A stretch of DNA of 64,000 bases from Ochromonas danica (Eukaryota > Sar > Chrysophyceae > Chromulinales > Chromulinaceae), in the NCBI GenBank assembly GCA_015146655.1, contig VKHL01000072.1, positions 5,906 through 69,905 on the forward strand. The letters are read 5' to 3'. Below are positions 1 through 10,575 of the stretch, piece after piece (positions within the stretch are counted from its first letter, which is position 1; each line of letters begins with the position of its first letter). The position numbers and the translations under genes were made by a program. The notes beneath the pieces were generated by a model. It was not told where the DNA came from, ran no database searches, and saw nothing but the letters and a program-made list of their open reading frames with translations.

Positions 1-174
1 GTGTCGTGGTTGCTGGGAGGAGGTGTGGTGGAGTTGCATGGTGGCAAGCTGTCGTTTATGGCGGTGAGGTCGGATGGGTTGTTGGTGGGGTGGGGGAATA
101 ATGGTGTGTTTGTTGATAGCAGTTCAGTGTCAGTGTCGAGTGCATCTTCGATGATGTGGGAAGATTTGAAGTGA
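1..174 (+). CDS. 3' end of an unidentified gene (partial)
   Basis: The first frame is open from the window edge to a TGA at 172-174 and would encode the last 57 residues of a protein that begins outside the window. The peptide is Gly/Val/Ser rich and contains SDGLLVGWGNNGVF, which loosely recalls an RCC1-type beta-propeller blade (DGxxxxWGxN). That resemblance is weak and I do not name the gene. The GTG/TTG-rich codon choice differs from the AT-richer genes further right. It could also be a chance open frame; the end of the window prevents a decision. Confidence 0.35.
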   Translation: MSWLLGGGVVELHGGKLSFMAVRSDGLLVGWGNNGVFVDSSSVSVSSASSMMWEDLK

Positions 175-1580
175 TGTCTTTTTTGTTTTATTTTGTTTTT
201 TTTGCATTGCAATTTTATTGATTACACAGAGCATTGGCCTGGTTAGTGTTAATTTATGAGCCCTTTTTGTTTCTCTGCTCCAAAGAGTTGATTTGTTTAT
301 ACTATGAAGGAAATGATTGTTAACGGCAGGAGATATTGTTTAAAGCAGTTTGATTGTCGTTGACATTATTATCCTTATATCATACAGTGGTATTTCTTTT
401 GTTTCTCTATTGTAGTGCCTGTGATGATATCTAGTTGATAGTAATTCTGCAAAGTCCTTTCGGTGGTCGATTGCTTTTGAACCTTTTATGTCTGGTCAAC
501 TCAGCAGAAATCTCATGCAGTGTTTCATTCTGCATGTTGTCATTATGCTTTTAATCATGCTGTCCCTATCTAGTAATCATCTGATTCACAGGCTTCTTCT
601 TCGAATGGTGATTTCTGCTTTGAGATAACATCGAAGTGGAGAAAGAGTGTGGTGTTTGATTTCAAGCTTTGTAGCCTCTTGTGTGAATTATTTTTAGTAA
701 CAATCAAATCAAATCAAATCATCAAGACAGACAATGTTCATCTAACAGATAGAGCCCAGGCTAATATGAGTGATATCACAAATGAGCAAGAAATAGCAAC
801 GTCCTGATTTAGGCAATATTGAACATCGATTTGTCTAACCATGAGTCAGTGCAGTCAACAATTTGATGAGAAAGCTTCGCTATATCAGATCACAAAGCAA
901 CCCCAACTCAGCACCACCTGTGCCTGTGTGGCCAACACCTCCTTTTTAGTCCTCGAAGGCTGCAAATGCTCTCGGATAAGCACATAACAACCTTTGGTGA
1001 GAAGCCATGGAGAGAGCTGCACATGGTCATGGACATAGCAGTGAGCCACAGCCACTTTCTGTGCTTTGCTGGTTGTCATTCTTGTAGTTGCTCTCTGATC
1101 GCTAGAAATTCTCGGACATTGTCTGCTGACCTTTACAAGATTGCTTGCACAAGTTGAGTGGCCACAAATGCGTTGCAATCGTCAAGTTATTATTTCCTCC
1201 CAAAATTGTGAATGTATTAATTGAACAAGCAAGGAGGCATAACTTGACTATGCCATTCTTTTCTTCGTCTTCTCCATAACGTTAATCCTCATCAGGAACT
1301 ACCCCTCCAAGGACGCGCCACTACTACATCGCCGTTTCGTTGGCTTAGTGGATGCGATCAATGAACTGATCACCAATGATACCTCGCACTGACTCGTTTC
1401 CTGGACTAGTCTGTTTTGAGAAACTACCTCGGTTGCCCGTATTAAAGGTTACAATTTACGCTCTTATCAGAACTCTAACTGAACCGATAGAACGGATCCT
1501 TTCATATTAGATCGATTTATCCGTAAGATACAATACGATGAACGTCGTTTCATCCATGCAAAAAAAAATGCGAAAAACCA
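175..1580. other. Intergenic region, no gene recognised
   Basis: About 1.4 kb with only short frames on either strand (for example 966-1157 + and 885-1178 -), none with recognisable motifs or a convincing start. A short AAATC run lies near 700-720. The segment at about 1290-1540 would lie just downstream of the minus-strand glycosyltransferase stop and may include its 3' UTR. Confidence 0.5.
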
Positions 1581-2636
1581 TCAGAGCCTCCAGTTGTCGA
1601 CATCTTTACTGTTGGCCTGGCGCAGATCCACCATCTCGGTGCAGTGGTTACACTGCACATCCACCACATTCTTCCGCAATTCATCAATCAGCCTCGACCA
1701 GTTGCTGCCAGTGGTCAAGATGTAATACCTCGCCTCCATCGCCAGCAACAGTGCGATAAGCGAGTGTTTTCCGATGCTACCCTGGGTCCTCTGAGCCATC
1801 TCCATGGGCGAAATAACTTCATTGGAGTTAAAAATGGACGGCGCATAGTGATATAATTTCCAAGTCTTTCGATGATTCTTCAGCTGCTCGTGGAGTTCCT
1901 TCATTCCTTCCAGGCTCTCGGTGGTGACGTAGATGTGTGGGTCGGTGAGATTTGGGTGGCGGCCGATCAAGTTGTCAATGGCGTCGTAGTATTCCAGCGG
2001 GGTTACCAGCTTCATCTCTTTCTTCTTATCTCCCAATCGTACATGCAGCGTAATCATATCCTTAGGAATCCCACTGGACCCAAAGACTTCTTTGATAGCA
2101 TGTTGTGCTTCTTCGACCAAACGAGGATTCAAGTTCGAGAATAGGTACTCTATTGCAGCCGAACGAAATACTTTTCTGCTGTCCATGTCCCGTATGTATT
2201 TCGGACACATGTCCAATTCATGGCTCCATTTCGCACCATACACATTAGTTGCATTTGGGCAGTGAGACTGCAGATTGAAATAACAACTAAATGGTTGGAT
2301 GTGATTGCCACCTTTGCAGAATGCTTTGTCGTTCCAGATCCAGTTCTCATCGGACTGAATTAAGGTTTCACCTGCCTGCATTGCATTACAAACAGCCTGT
2401 GTCCAGACGTGAAGATTACTGCCCATACCAAAGATTCGATTCGAATAAAGCGCAACCTTTGAAGTGCATTTTTTCTGGTGCTCGTGTATTGTCTTCGCTA
2501 AAGAGCTATGAAGTGGACGATTTATCCATATATTATTCAGCTCATGCGTCAAGTGCTCAGATCTGGAATGGACAAAAAGGTTGAGGCATAATAGAACCAC
2601 CATTGGCAGCAGCATATTCAAGATATTCCATCTCAT
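1581..2636 (-). CDS. GT23-like (alpha-fucosyltransferase-type) Golgi glycosyltransferase
   Basis: A single-exon 351-residue protein starting at an ATG (2636-2634). Residues about 7-22 form a hydrophobic signal-anchor after a short basic N-terminus, as in type II Golgi glycosyltransferases. A glycine-containing motif IFGMGSNLH (68-76) starts the catalytic domain and HVRLGDKKKEM (198-208) matches the HxRxxDK nucleotide-sugar motif of FUT8-like GT23 enzymes. The next segments, PLEYYDAI and IYVTTE, and the C-terminal SLIALLLAMEARYYILTTGSNWSRL fit the same fold (a GT-B donor-binding half). Several paired Cys are present. The family transfers fucose to N-glycans or related acceptors; the exact acceptor cannot be read from sequence. 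The gene is divergent from the SBBP gene at 3633, with a duplicated block between them. Confidence 0.65.
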   Translation of the reverse strand: MRWNILNMLLPMVVLLCLNLFVHSRSEHLTHELNNIWINRPLHSSLAKTIHEHQKKCTSKVALYSNRIFGMGSNLHVWTQAVCNAMQAGETLIQSDENWIWNDKAFCKGGNHIQPFSCYFNLQSHCPNATNVYGAKWSHELDMCPKYIRDMDSRKVFRSAAIEYLFSNLNPRLVEEAQHAIKEVFGSSGIPKDMITLHVRLGDKKKEMKLVTPLEYYDAIDNLIGRHPNLTDPHIYVTTESLEGMKELHEQLKNHRKTWKLYHYAPSIFNSNEVISPMEMAQRTQGSIGKHSLIALLLAMEARYYILTTGSNWSRLIDELRKNVVDVQCNHCTEMVDLRQANSKDVDNWRL

Positions 2637-3632
2637 TCTTTTCTGATGACCTAGGACGATCTCAGACCAACCATCAAAACCCTCCGACTGACTGCCAGAG
2701 TATGAGTAGTAGGCTCAAATTAAGTAGTTGGAGTATGATCAAGTAGCGACAAAGGCTAGTCCAGTAGGAAACGAAAATAACGAGTCAGTATTAACTTAAG
2801 AAGAGAAGACTAGAGCGGTTTCGCAAAATCCCTCAACTTCTCACTCAGATGATTTCTGATTTGTTGTCTTCTCTTTTGTGCGCGAAAATCGAGCATACGT
2901 TTCATCTATATGCTTGATGAGATCCTGGACACCTTGACAACCCCCGACCAAAGGAAAGGACAGGTTTCTATGTCACCTTTTCGGGCCTGTGAGTAATAAA
3001 AGAGGTAGTTTTACTTGAAGATAACCGAATCTTCTTCTCGGATGACAAATAGAAAAGAAGTCTTGTCTTGGAAAGGATGTCTTCAAGCAACAAAAAGCAT
3101 TCAGGCGAAACGTTGGCTGCGGCTCTGCCTCTTCCAAGCTGTCCTTTGCTCTGCCGTAGTGGCGCTGCGGTTTCGCAAAATCCCTCGACCTCTCAGTTGA
3201 TTTGTTGTCTTACGCATGTCTTCTCTTTTGTGCGCGAAAATCGAGCATACGTTTCATCTATATGCTTGACGATATCCTGGATATCTTGACAACCTCCGAC
3301 CAAAGGAAAGGACAGGTTTCTATGTCACCTTTTCGTGGCTTATGGCCTGTGAGTAATAAAAGAGGAAGTTTTACCTGAAGATATCCAAATCTTCTTGTAG
3401 ATTGGTTGACAACTCTTCTTGGATCATAAATAGAAAAGAAGTTTCGTCTTGGAAAGGAAGAGGTGCAGGCGGACAGCGGTGGTAAGGTTGAAGATGAAGA
3501 GATCCTCCCTCTTCACTGCCCCCTACCCCCGTGCGCCATCCTTCCCTTCGAATGATTCAGAGTCATCACAATCGAAAGCATCCATTGTGAGTCAATTATC
3601 ATTGACCAAACAAAGATCGCTTGTCAACGAGA
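2637..3632. promoter_or_regulatory. Divergent intergenic region, likely promoters of both flanking genes
   Basis: One kilobase separates the divergent starts at 2636 (-) and 3633 (+). It holds a TTAACTTAAGA motif at 2791, about 155 bp upstream of the minus-strand start, and a two-copy direct repeat (listed separately). No convincing coding frame is visible; the short frames at 3015-3289 lie within the repeats. Confidence 0.5.
2813..3459. repeat. Two-copy direct repeat of a ~260-290 bp non-coding block
   Basis: Copy A is about 2818-3078 and copy B about 3170-3459. Both begin GTTTCGCAAAATCCCTC and share long identical stretches, including the segment with GTGCGCGAAAATCGAGCATA, the segment with GACCAAAGGAAAGGACAGG, and the end with TAGAAAAGAAGT. 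Copy B has small insertions relative to copy A. The repeat lies directly upstream of the SBBP gene, so the duplicated unit may carry its promoter. Confidence 0.85.
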
Positions 3633-5252
3633 ATGAAGAGCATGTCCTACAGTCCTCGCCCTTACCTTTTCCCCTCTATTGTGACTTCCTTTCTTGGGTT
3701 CTGCTTGTTTGCTGTTGCTGATAGTCAATCCCTTCTGTTTACTATAATGGAAGGTGGCCCAGGATTTGACCGAGCTTTTGACGTCACCACCGATGCCGTC
3801 AATAACATCTACCTCACAGGGTCAGCATCTACGTCGCTTGGGCCTATGGAAAGTGCCAACTCCAGTGCGAAGGGCATATTTCTTGGCAAGTACACTCCAG
3901 AAGGAGTCAGAATCTACATGAAAACCTTCGGAGGTGGAATTGGATTCGAAACAGGATACTCTGTCGTGACGGACAGCAAATTGCACCTTTACCTCGGTGG
4001 ACAGATCTGTCATAGCTCTTGCGATGCACTTCTGATGAAGTTCGATGTCAATGGCACCGAGCTCTATGTGAAAGAGTTTGCCCGAGATGATGCCGTGACA
4101 AGTCTTGCCATCGATAATGCTGACAATGTCTTCGCTGGTGGCTTTTTCAACGGTCTTTCGCAAGGTTTCATTCGCAAATACACTTCTGCTGGTGATTTGC
4201 TTTTCGAGAGATTCTTTGACAGATTGGTAACCCCGGTATACATGGTGTGGAAATTGACTAATATTGTTCTAGACAGCGAGGGTAGTGTGTATGTTACAAG
4301 TCAAGATGCCTATTTAACCAAGTTCAACAACAGTGGAACGCTCCAATTCACTCAAATGATTGAAGCGGGTAACATGAATATTTATGGTCGAGGACTGGCT
4401 CGTGATAGTCTGGACAACGTGTACGTTGTATCTACTGACTTGGATAACCGCAACTCAATATTGACGAAATTCTCCAAAGATGGGACAAGGTTATTCAACA
4501 AAACGGAATCTGGCGTTGGGCTTGCTGTTACAGTGGACAAACAAGATAATGTTTATACTACTTCTGATAGATCAGAATATCTCGGCGTACCTTCGAAACT
4601 GTTGTTACTTGGATACTCGCCCCAAGGTGAACAAATCTTGTCCACAGTACTGGATAAATCATATTCTGCTGTCTCCTCTCTGCATGTCGATGGTGCCAAC
4701 AACCTGTTGTGGGCAGGTTGGGCGAACGGTAGCATTAACAACGCAACCTATCATGGTACCTATGATGCATTCGTGATAAAGAACAGTCTATTGAAGGTCT
4801 CTATTCCCGCTCCGACATACTCACCTACAAGCATGCCATCAACCTCCAACACTACAGGCGAACCAAGTGTTGCTCCAAGCGCTCCACCTGATACTACTTG
4901 TGTCTCTCTCGAAATGGTGAGAAAAGCAGAAGCGCTACTTAGCCAAGCTAATCGCTTGGTGGAGGAGGCGAAGGCTCTACTAAATGTGCTTTCTATTCCA
5001 TCCACCTTGTCTCGTACTTACTCTCCCACGCGCTCTCCCAGTCAATTTCCTTCATGGATGCCTACAAGCAAATCCTCGTCAAGACGACCTACTAGTGTTC
5101 CTTCGGCGGCTGTCCCTGGTGCGCAACTAACAACACCTTGTGTTTCTCTGGAGACTGTGAGAAGAGCGAAGGCAATGTTGAAGGAAGCCGACAGATTGTT
5201 TGATGAGGCCTACTGTCTCTTGGCGTCGGCATCTGGTAATAATGACGTGTAG
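3633..5252 (+). CDS. SBBP-repeat beta-propeller protein with Pro/Thr/Ser linkers and duplicated Cys-helix tail
   Basis: Encodes about 539 residues from the ATG at 3633; the open frame extends to a TTG at 3621, and ATG 3642 is an alternative. A hydrophobic signal peptide (FLGFCLFAVADSQS) suggests secretion. Residues about 40-380 contain repeated blocks of the type DAVNNIYLTG, DNADNVFAGG and DSLDNVYVVS followed by KF/KY segments; this is the SBBP (beta-propeller) repeat pattern. A PTYSPTSMPS linker, of a kind common in stramenopile surface proteins, leads to a short helix containing CVSLE, which recurs after a second PTRSPSQFPS linker. No catalytic motif is seen, so an extracellular binding or wall role is inference only. 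The upstream region is the duplicated block at 2813-3459. Confidence 0.7.
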   Translation: MKSMSYSPRPYLFPSIVTSFLGFCLFAVADSQSLLFTIMEGGPGFDRAFDVTTDAVNNIYLTGSASTSLGPMESANSSAKGIFLGKYTPEGVRIYMKTFGGGIGFETGYSVVTDSKLHLYLGGQICHSSCDALLMKFDVNGTELYVKEFARDDAVTSLAIDNADNVFAGGFFNGLSQGFIRKYTSAGDLLFERFFDRLVTPVYMVWKLTNIVLDSEGSVYVTSQDAYLTKFNNSGTLQFTQMIEAGNMNIYGRGLARDSLDNVYVVSTDLDNRNSILTKFSKDGTRLFNKTESGVGLAVTVDKQDNVYTTSDRSEYLGVPSKLLLLGYSPQGEQILSTVLDKSYSAVSSLHVDGANNLLWAGWANGSINNATYHGTYDAFVIKNSLLKVSIPAPTYSPTSMPSTSNTTGEPSVAPSAPPDTTCVSLEMVRKAEALLSQANRLVEEAKALLNVLSIPSTLSRTYSPTRSPSQFPSWMPTSKSSSRRPTSVPSAAVPGAQLTTPCVSLETVRRAKAMLKEADRLFDEAYCLLASASGNNDV

Positions 5253-5890
5253 TAGCATGTTGGAGTGACAGCCACCATGGAACAAGTTTCGTTATGAGGA
5301 CAGGGAGTTTCGTCATAGCTCGGCTGTCGTTATATTTGGTTTTGTGCTTCGCCATAACTCAGATTACAATATTCTATTCGATCTGTTTTAAAACTAATAA
5401 GAAACAATAGGTTGCTGGGGATGTTATTAGTCTCAAGAGAAACTAGTGGTGTAGTGAATGGATTGGAAGAACTGATCGAGCTAACAGCTGTTGAACATGC
5501 TGGCAGTCTCTTAAGTGGATTAGAAAGCTCTCAATATCTAACTAAATCCAGCATGCTCACTCTTCATTACTAGTACAATTTGGCCAAACCGACCCGCTAC
5601 AGGATAGGTTTTGGGTTCTGAGGATCCTAAGAATACCAACAAGCTAAGTTAGCAAGACAACCGAGGGGAGAGGAGGGAGTGGGTGGAGACAGCTCACCTC
5701 CTGGGTGGAGGCCAAGGAAGCGATGAGTTTCATCTGGAAGTCCTTCTTGACAGCCGCATTCTTGCGCACACTTTCTCTGAACGGACTGTTGTTCGATCCA
5801 TTAGTTTGGTTCCAAAACCAATTGATCAAAACCTAGTTTGGTTCCTTTTCTCGGTTGCCGTATTTGACGCTAAGCGAATCACTCTAAATT
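5253..5890. other. Intergenic region, nothing recognised
   Basis: About 640 bp between the SBBP gene and the broken minus-strand ORF. Frames such as 5683-5922 (+) are short and lack recognisable motifs. Part may be the 3' UTR of the SBBP gene. Confidence 0.4.
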
Positions 5891-6343
5891 TTATCGGTCA
5901 CGCCTCGAACAACATCTTTTGATATCTGAGGGAATGGCCGGCATGAACGATCCAAAGTTAACGGTTGTCTTGTTGATTAACCTCTCAATCACATTTTGCG
6001 CCAAAGCCACGTCCAAGCAACGCCGAAGATACTGGACGTCAGACACACCTGGGTTCTTTGCCGGCTGATATGAGGGAGCATTCTCTCTGTAGACGCCATG
6101 ATCTTCACGGAAGTTTTCGAAGGCGGTGCGATCAGACCGGATCCATCATCTTGCATGGAAAAGTTGTTCTGAGCTATCTTGAATTTGCTCTTTGGGATAG
6201 AAAGTTCGATCACCAGTGACATTTTTCCATGCTTGACAGAAGTCATCCTCCTCGAAGATCTGGATATTGTGATGATTCTTGGACAAGGCAGAGAAAGTGC
6301 TCTGGGGTTCTAAAGCAGTTCTAGTTAGCCCAAAGAATACCAT
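5891..6343 (-). pseudogene. Interrupted ORF with one in-frame TGA, possibly a glycosyltransferase remnant
   Basis: Reading leftward from ATG 6343, the frame encodes about 65 residues (MVFFGLTRTALEPQ at the start), meets a TGA at 6148-6146, and then stays open for another 84 codons to a TAA at 5893-5891. Both halves look protein-like (second half includes NPGVSDVQYLRRC and NKTTVNFGSFMPAI). The opening VFFGLTRT resembles the start of some protist and giant-virus glycosyltransferase-like proteins, but this is a weak recollection. The single stop suggests a recently inactivated or truncated gene; an intron or a recoded TGA is possible but no clear splice pair removes it. Confidence 0.35.
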
Positions 6344-6554
6344 GACCACTAACCACCTACTTGATGTGGGAATCCGCCGCTGGGTGGCGTGGGGGGCTTT
6401 TCGTTGAAGAACGCGTTTGTTAACTTACCAGGTGACTATTAACTTAAGAAGAGCCCAGATTCTTCTCTTCTCTGCTTTGTCGTATGAAATGATAACAGAA
6501 AAGGGTGTGCTATTACTGACTGACTGACTCTGATTCATGTGATCCAGAAAGTAA
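6344..6554. promoter_or_regulatory. Likely ABCG promoter region with TTAACTTAAGA motif
   Basis: Short divergent gap. The motif TTAACTTAAGAAGAG at 6439-6453 lies about 116 bp upstream of the ABCG ATG and matches one upstream of the glycosyltransferase gene (2791). Function is inferred from position and recurrence only. Confidence 0.35.
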
Positions 6555-9500
6555 ATGCTTTATTCTATTCTTTCTTTCTATATTTTTCTTTTTCTTTTTC
6601 TTATAGTAATTCTTAAATCATCTTCTTCATTATCACTTAGTGATCATCATCATCCACCAGGTGGTCCTGCTCCACCTGCTAAAGGGGGTGGTAGTAGTGG
6701 TAGTGGTCGAGGTGAGGATAGACCACCTGGTGGTCGAAGTGGTGAGGGTGAGGGTGAGGGAGGTCAACCAATCCTCTCTCTCATACAAAAGTATTGTGAG
6801 TCAGATTTGAAAACATTTTGTTTCAACACGACCACCACTACCACTACCACTACCACGAAACTATTTGAACTTTATCATTGTCTCAATCAACAGGCAACAG
6901 AGCACCTCTCTTTAACTTGTCAACACTACCTCAGTAGTAGTACTCCTCCTACCCCCGGTGCTTGTAACACTGAAGCAATGACACTTTGTCCTGACCAACA
7001 AGACGTCATCGAAATTACTGTTTGTCTATATAATCATTCTCATATTCTTTCTCAAGACTGTTGGAGAAATCTAGAATATGCTAAATATAATCAAAAACAA
7101 GAACAACAACTTGAAAATGAAAAACAAAAACAAAACGAAATAATGATGATAACATTCTTCTCTGCTATTTTTGCTATGATTTCTTTATTCTTACCTTTAA
7201 TAGGAACATGTTGGATAATTGTTCAAGGTTTACATCTCTATCAAGAACAGTTGAAAGTTATGAAGATGTCATCTGATTATCATCGTAAACAATCGGAAGT
7301 AATTCGTTTAGTCTATGCATGTCATCGACTAGAACTAGGACAACAACAACATCAACAACAACTGCCTCAACGTCAACCTTGGACCATCTCTTTCCATCAT
7401 CTATCCTATTGGTCAGGAAGTAGTAATAGTAGTAATAATAGTAATAATGCTAAAGATCGTAAGCAAATCTTACATGAGATTAATGGAGAATGTCCTGCAG
7501 GGAAAGTCACAGCTATGATGGGACCATCTGGTTGTGGTAAAACAACGTTATTAAAGTTATTAGGTGGTCAAGCTTATAATGGTGATTGTAAAGGATATCG
7601 AGCTATTAATCATCATCTTCTTCCTAATGATCAATATGATGAATTAATGCGTAAACAAGGATTTGTAGCACAACATGATTTTTTAATGGGAAATCTGACT
7701 GTATGGCAAACAATTCTCTTTGAAGCTATATTACGATTACCTAAAGAAATGTCAATACATCGTAAACTATGTCGTGCTGCTTCACTATTAGAAGAATTAG
7801 GTTTAATGTCAATTGCTCATATTGTAGTAGGAGGTAGTGCAGGACAAGGAGGTGGTGGCGGTGGTAGCGGCAGCAGTCATGGTGGTAGTATCACAGGGAA
7901 AGGTATTTCAGGTGGACAACGACGTCGATTATCTATTGCTATGGCATTATTACCTAATCCTTCCTTATTGTTTCTTGATGAACCAACATCAGGATTAGAT
8001 GCTGCAAGTAGTCTACATGTTGTTAGAACATTACGTACACTAACCCGTCGTTATGCTACTACCATTGTATTGACCGTCCATCAACCAAGAGCTGAAGTCT
8101 TTGGACTCTTTGATTCTTTGTTGTTATTAGGATCAGACGGTCATCTAATCTATTGTGGTGATAGTCATCATGCAGCTGATTTGCTTTCCTCAGCGCCTGG
8201 TCATCATCATCATCGTCTATCATCATCATTCATTGATTATGAACGTGCCAAGTTAAATCCTGGAGATTTCTTGCTTGACTTGTTGGGGTTATCATCTTTA
8301 ATAGAAGAAGAACAACAACAAGGTGAGTCAACATCTCTGCCTATAGTTGAAATGGTAGACTATCCCCTACAACAAGGTATGGACTCTTCTTCTCATCAAT
8401 TGTTAGATAATGCTACTTTAACAGTTGATGAAGAAGAACAAGAAGTTGTAAGAGAATCGACAACGAATCATTTGAAAGAGCAGACACAGAGATTAAAAGA
8501 TCATTTCCAATCATCAACTATCTATCATGATCTACTAACTCGTCTAGAAATGATTACAAGAAGTGCTGCTACAAGAGATCAACAAAGTAGAGAGGGTGAA
8601 GGTATTGAAATGAGGTCATGGCAGTCTAACATTAACAACACATCACCTAGTTATGGTGATGATGATATAATGGATCTTCCATATTCTACTTCATCCTTTC
8701 TTACACAAGTCTATATTCTTGCTATAAGAAGATTATTTGCTTCTATACTTCCATTAGATTATTATCAATTGTTATATTCTCTCTTACAAGTCACTGTTGT
8801 TACAATTGTAGTTTGTATTACATTTAACTATACAGTGACATCTCAATTAGAAACACCTTATCAAGTGATAATGTTATTATCTATCATTAGTCTTTATCTA
8901 ATGATATTACAGTACTTGTATCTTATTCCAGAGTATATGAATGAAAGAATCATCTTACAAGCTGAGATAGCAGCTAACTATGTTAGTCCTTCTGCTTATC
9001 TATTAAGTGCTATACTTCTAGAAACACCTCGTGCTATATTACAAACTTGTTGGTTAATGACTATTCTTTATATTATTCATCCTCTCAATCCAAATGCAAT
9101 TTCTATTTTCTTTTGTTTCACTTGTACAATGTTAGGAGTGACTGCATGGCAAGCTTTAATTAGCTTTTGTGCAATGATAACAGATGTTATTGCAACAGCT
9201 TATTCTATGCTATTCCTTGTATTAGGAAGTGGAACATTGTTTGGAGGACTATTAGTAAGATATTCTAAGATCCCATGGTTATTTCGACCATTCTATTACC
9301 TTTCCATTACAGCTTTAACTCAAAGAGCATTGATTAGTAATGACTTGCGATGTTGTTATATGACGACAACATGTAATTCGATTGCTCGTGATCTTCGATT
9401 TAAGACGATTGATCGTACGACAGCAACAGATCGTCTCAATAAGAGCAATGGCTTCATTCGTCGCAGTGACTCTGTTGTTGGATTACCTTCTTCGTCGTCG

Positions 9501-9865
9501 TCGCCGTCTTCTTCTCCATGGAGAAATGACAGTCATTACTCTACACCATCTATCATGTCAACAACATCGTTCTGCCCACCAGGGTTAGAATTTACTGGTG
9601 ATGGATCAGATAATGGTAATCTTGGTAGAATCTTCTTAGTGGTAAGTCTGATATTATGATATGATGACTCTATTGTGTTGATAGAATAGAACTGTTTGAT
9701 GACGTGAGATATGTATTACAGGGTCTGGATCTACAGCAAGAAAGACCTTTCATCTCCGTTGTATTACTGTTCCTCGCAGTCATATTTTTCCGCGGTTTGG
9801 CTGTCATTGTGCTTAAGATTCGAATTGCAGCAAGAAAGGATCGTCTTCGTCATATTGCTCTCTAG
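6555..9865 (+). CDS. ABCG-family (White/PDR-type half) ABC transporter with Cys-rich N-terminal domain
   Basis: Two exons, 6555-9641 and 9722-9865, joined by an 80-bp GTAAGT...CAG intron in phase 0, giving 1076 residues. Residues about 1-25 are a signal peptide or anchor, followed by a Gly/Pro-rich stretch and a Cys-rich region (about 75-180) with C...FC...CL...C spacing like GLG1 repeats. A membrane segment follows near 200-225. The ATP-binding domain has Walker A GPSGCGKTT (about 323-331), the signature ISGGQRRR (about 449) and Walker B LLFLDEPTSGLD (about 470). A long polar linker leads to a C-terminal membrane domain with about six helices; the short second exon supplies the last helix and a basic tail. 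ABCG half-transporters dimerise to export lipids or hydrophobic compounds; the substrate is unknown. Poly-Thr, poly-Ser and Gly-rich low-complexity runs are inserted throughout. Confidence 0.92.
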
Positions 9866-10575
9866 TTTGCATAGAGAGCATATTATATTATTACTTTTGT
9901 ATTACTATTTTCATACTCTCTATATATACTATACTATATATATATATATGATTATGACACTTTGGGTTTCGCTTATGGTCAATGACTAGCTTTGGTTGTA
10001 GATCAGCTCGGATCAGCCGAATAATGTTGATGGATGTCTGGGCTGCAATGACCGAGTGTAATTGCTAAGCTAATACGAAAACTCGCTCTCAGCTAAGTGC
10101 AATACATGGATGATAGATTCCTGATTCCAGGGATTAGTCTAGAGAGTCTGCCGCGGGATTCCATGGAATGCCCCATGCCATGGAAGTGACATGTATTCCA
10201 TGGAATCCAAGTGTCTTCACCTTCATAGGTGACTAACTAGGTCATGGATTAGAGTAGGTAGTTTTGTATTAAGTGGTGCGGTTCATTTCCGCGCTCCTCT
10301 CTCTTGACCTGACCCTTAGTCAAGTGCCTTATAAGCTTTGATCCGTCAGGAGGGCAGGACAGTCTTTCCTTCCTCTCCTTCCTACCTTGCCTCAGGGTTA
10401 AGCTTGATGATGACGAAGTTTCCATAGCAAACTACCACAGTCGCAGCATTCGCCCACCAAATGGGATGTCTTTAGCAGTGAATGGAAGGGCTAACGAGAC
10501 CACCGGAGATGCCAAAACACAATGTCCTGTGCTCGCTTCTCCGCATCCACTGGCTTACGATCCCCGGAGCCAGCG
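9866..10575. other. Intergenic region with TA run, CCATGG palindromes and a dispersed element
   Basis: Contains an alternating TA run near 9933-9949, a ~90 bp element at about 9995-10085 that recurs near 20003-20100, and two identical 12-bp palindromes (ATTCCATGGAAT) at 10158-10169 and 10195-10206. No gene is recognised; the frame beginning near 10482 only becomes family-like at about 10576. Confidence 0.5.
10158..10206. repeat. Paired 12-bp palindromes ATTCCATGGAAT
   Basis: Two perfect copies at 10158-10169 and 10195-10206 flank a related half-site (GCCATGGAAG). Similar CATTCCATGGAAG text recurs near 14113, upstream of another decayed member of the same family. Palindromic dimer-binding site or mobile-element residue are both possible. 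Confidence 0.6.

Noticed and set aside
1290-1540. rRNA-like fragment
   Set aside because: The text looked conserved at first glance, but I could not match it to any rRNA core motif.
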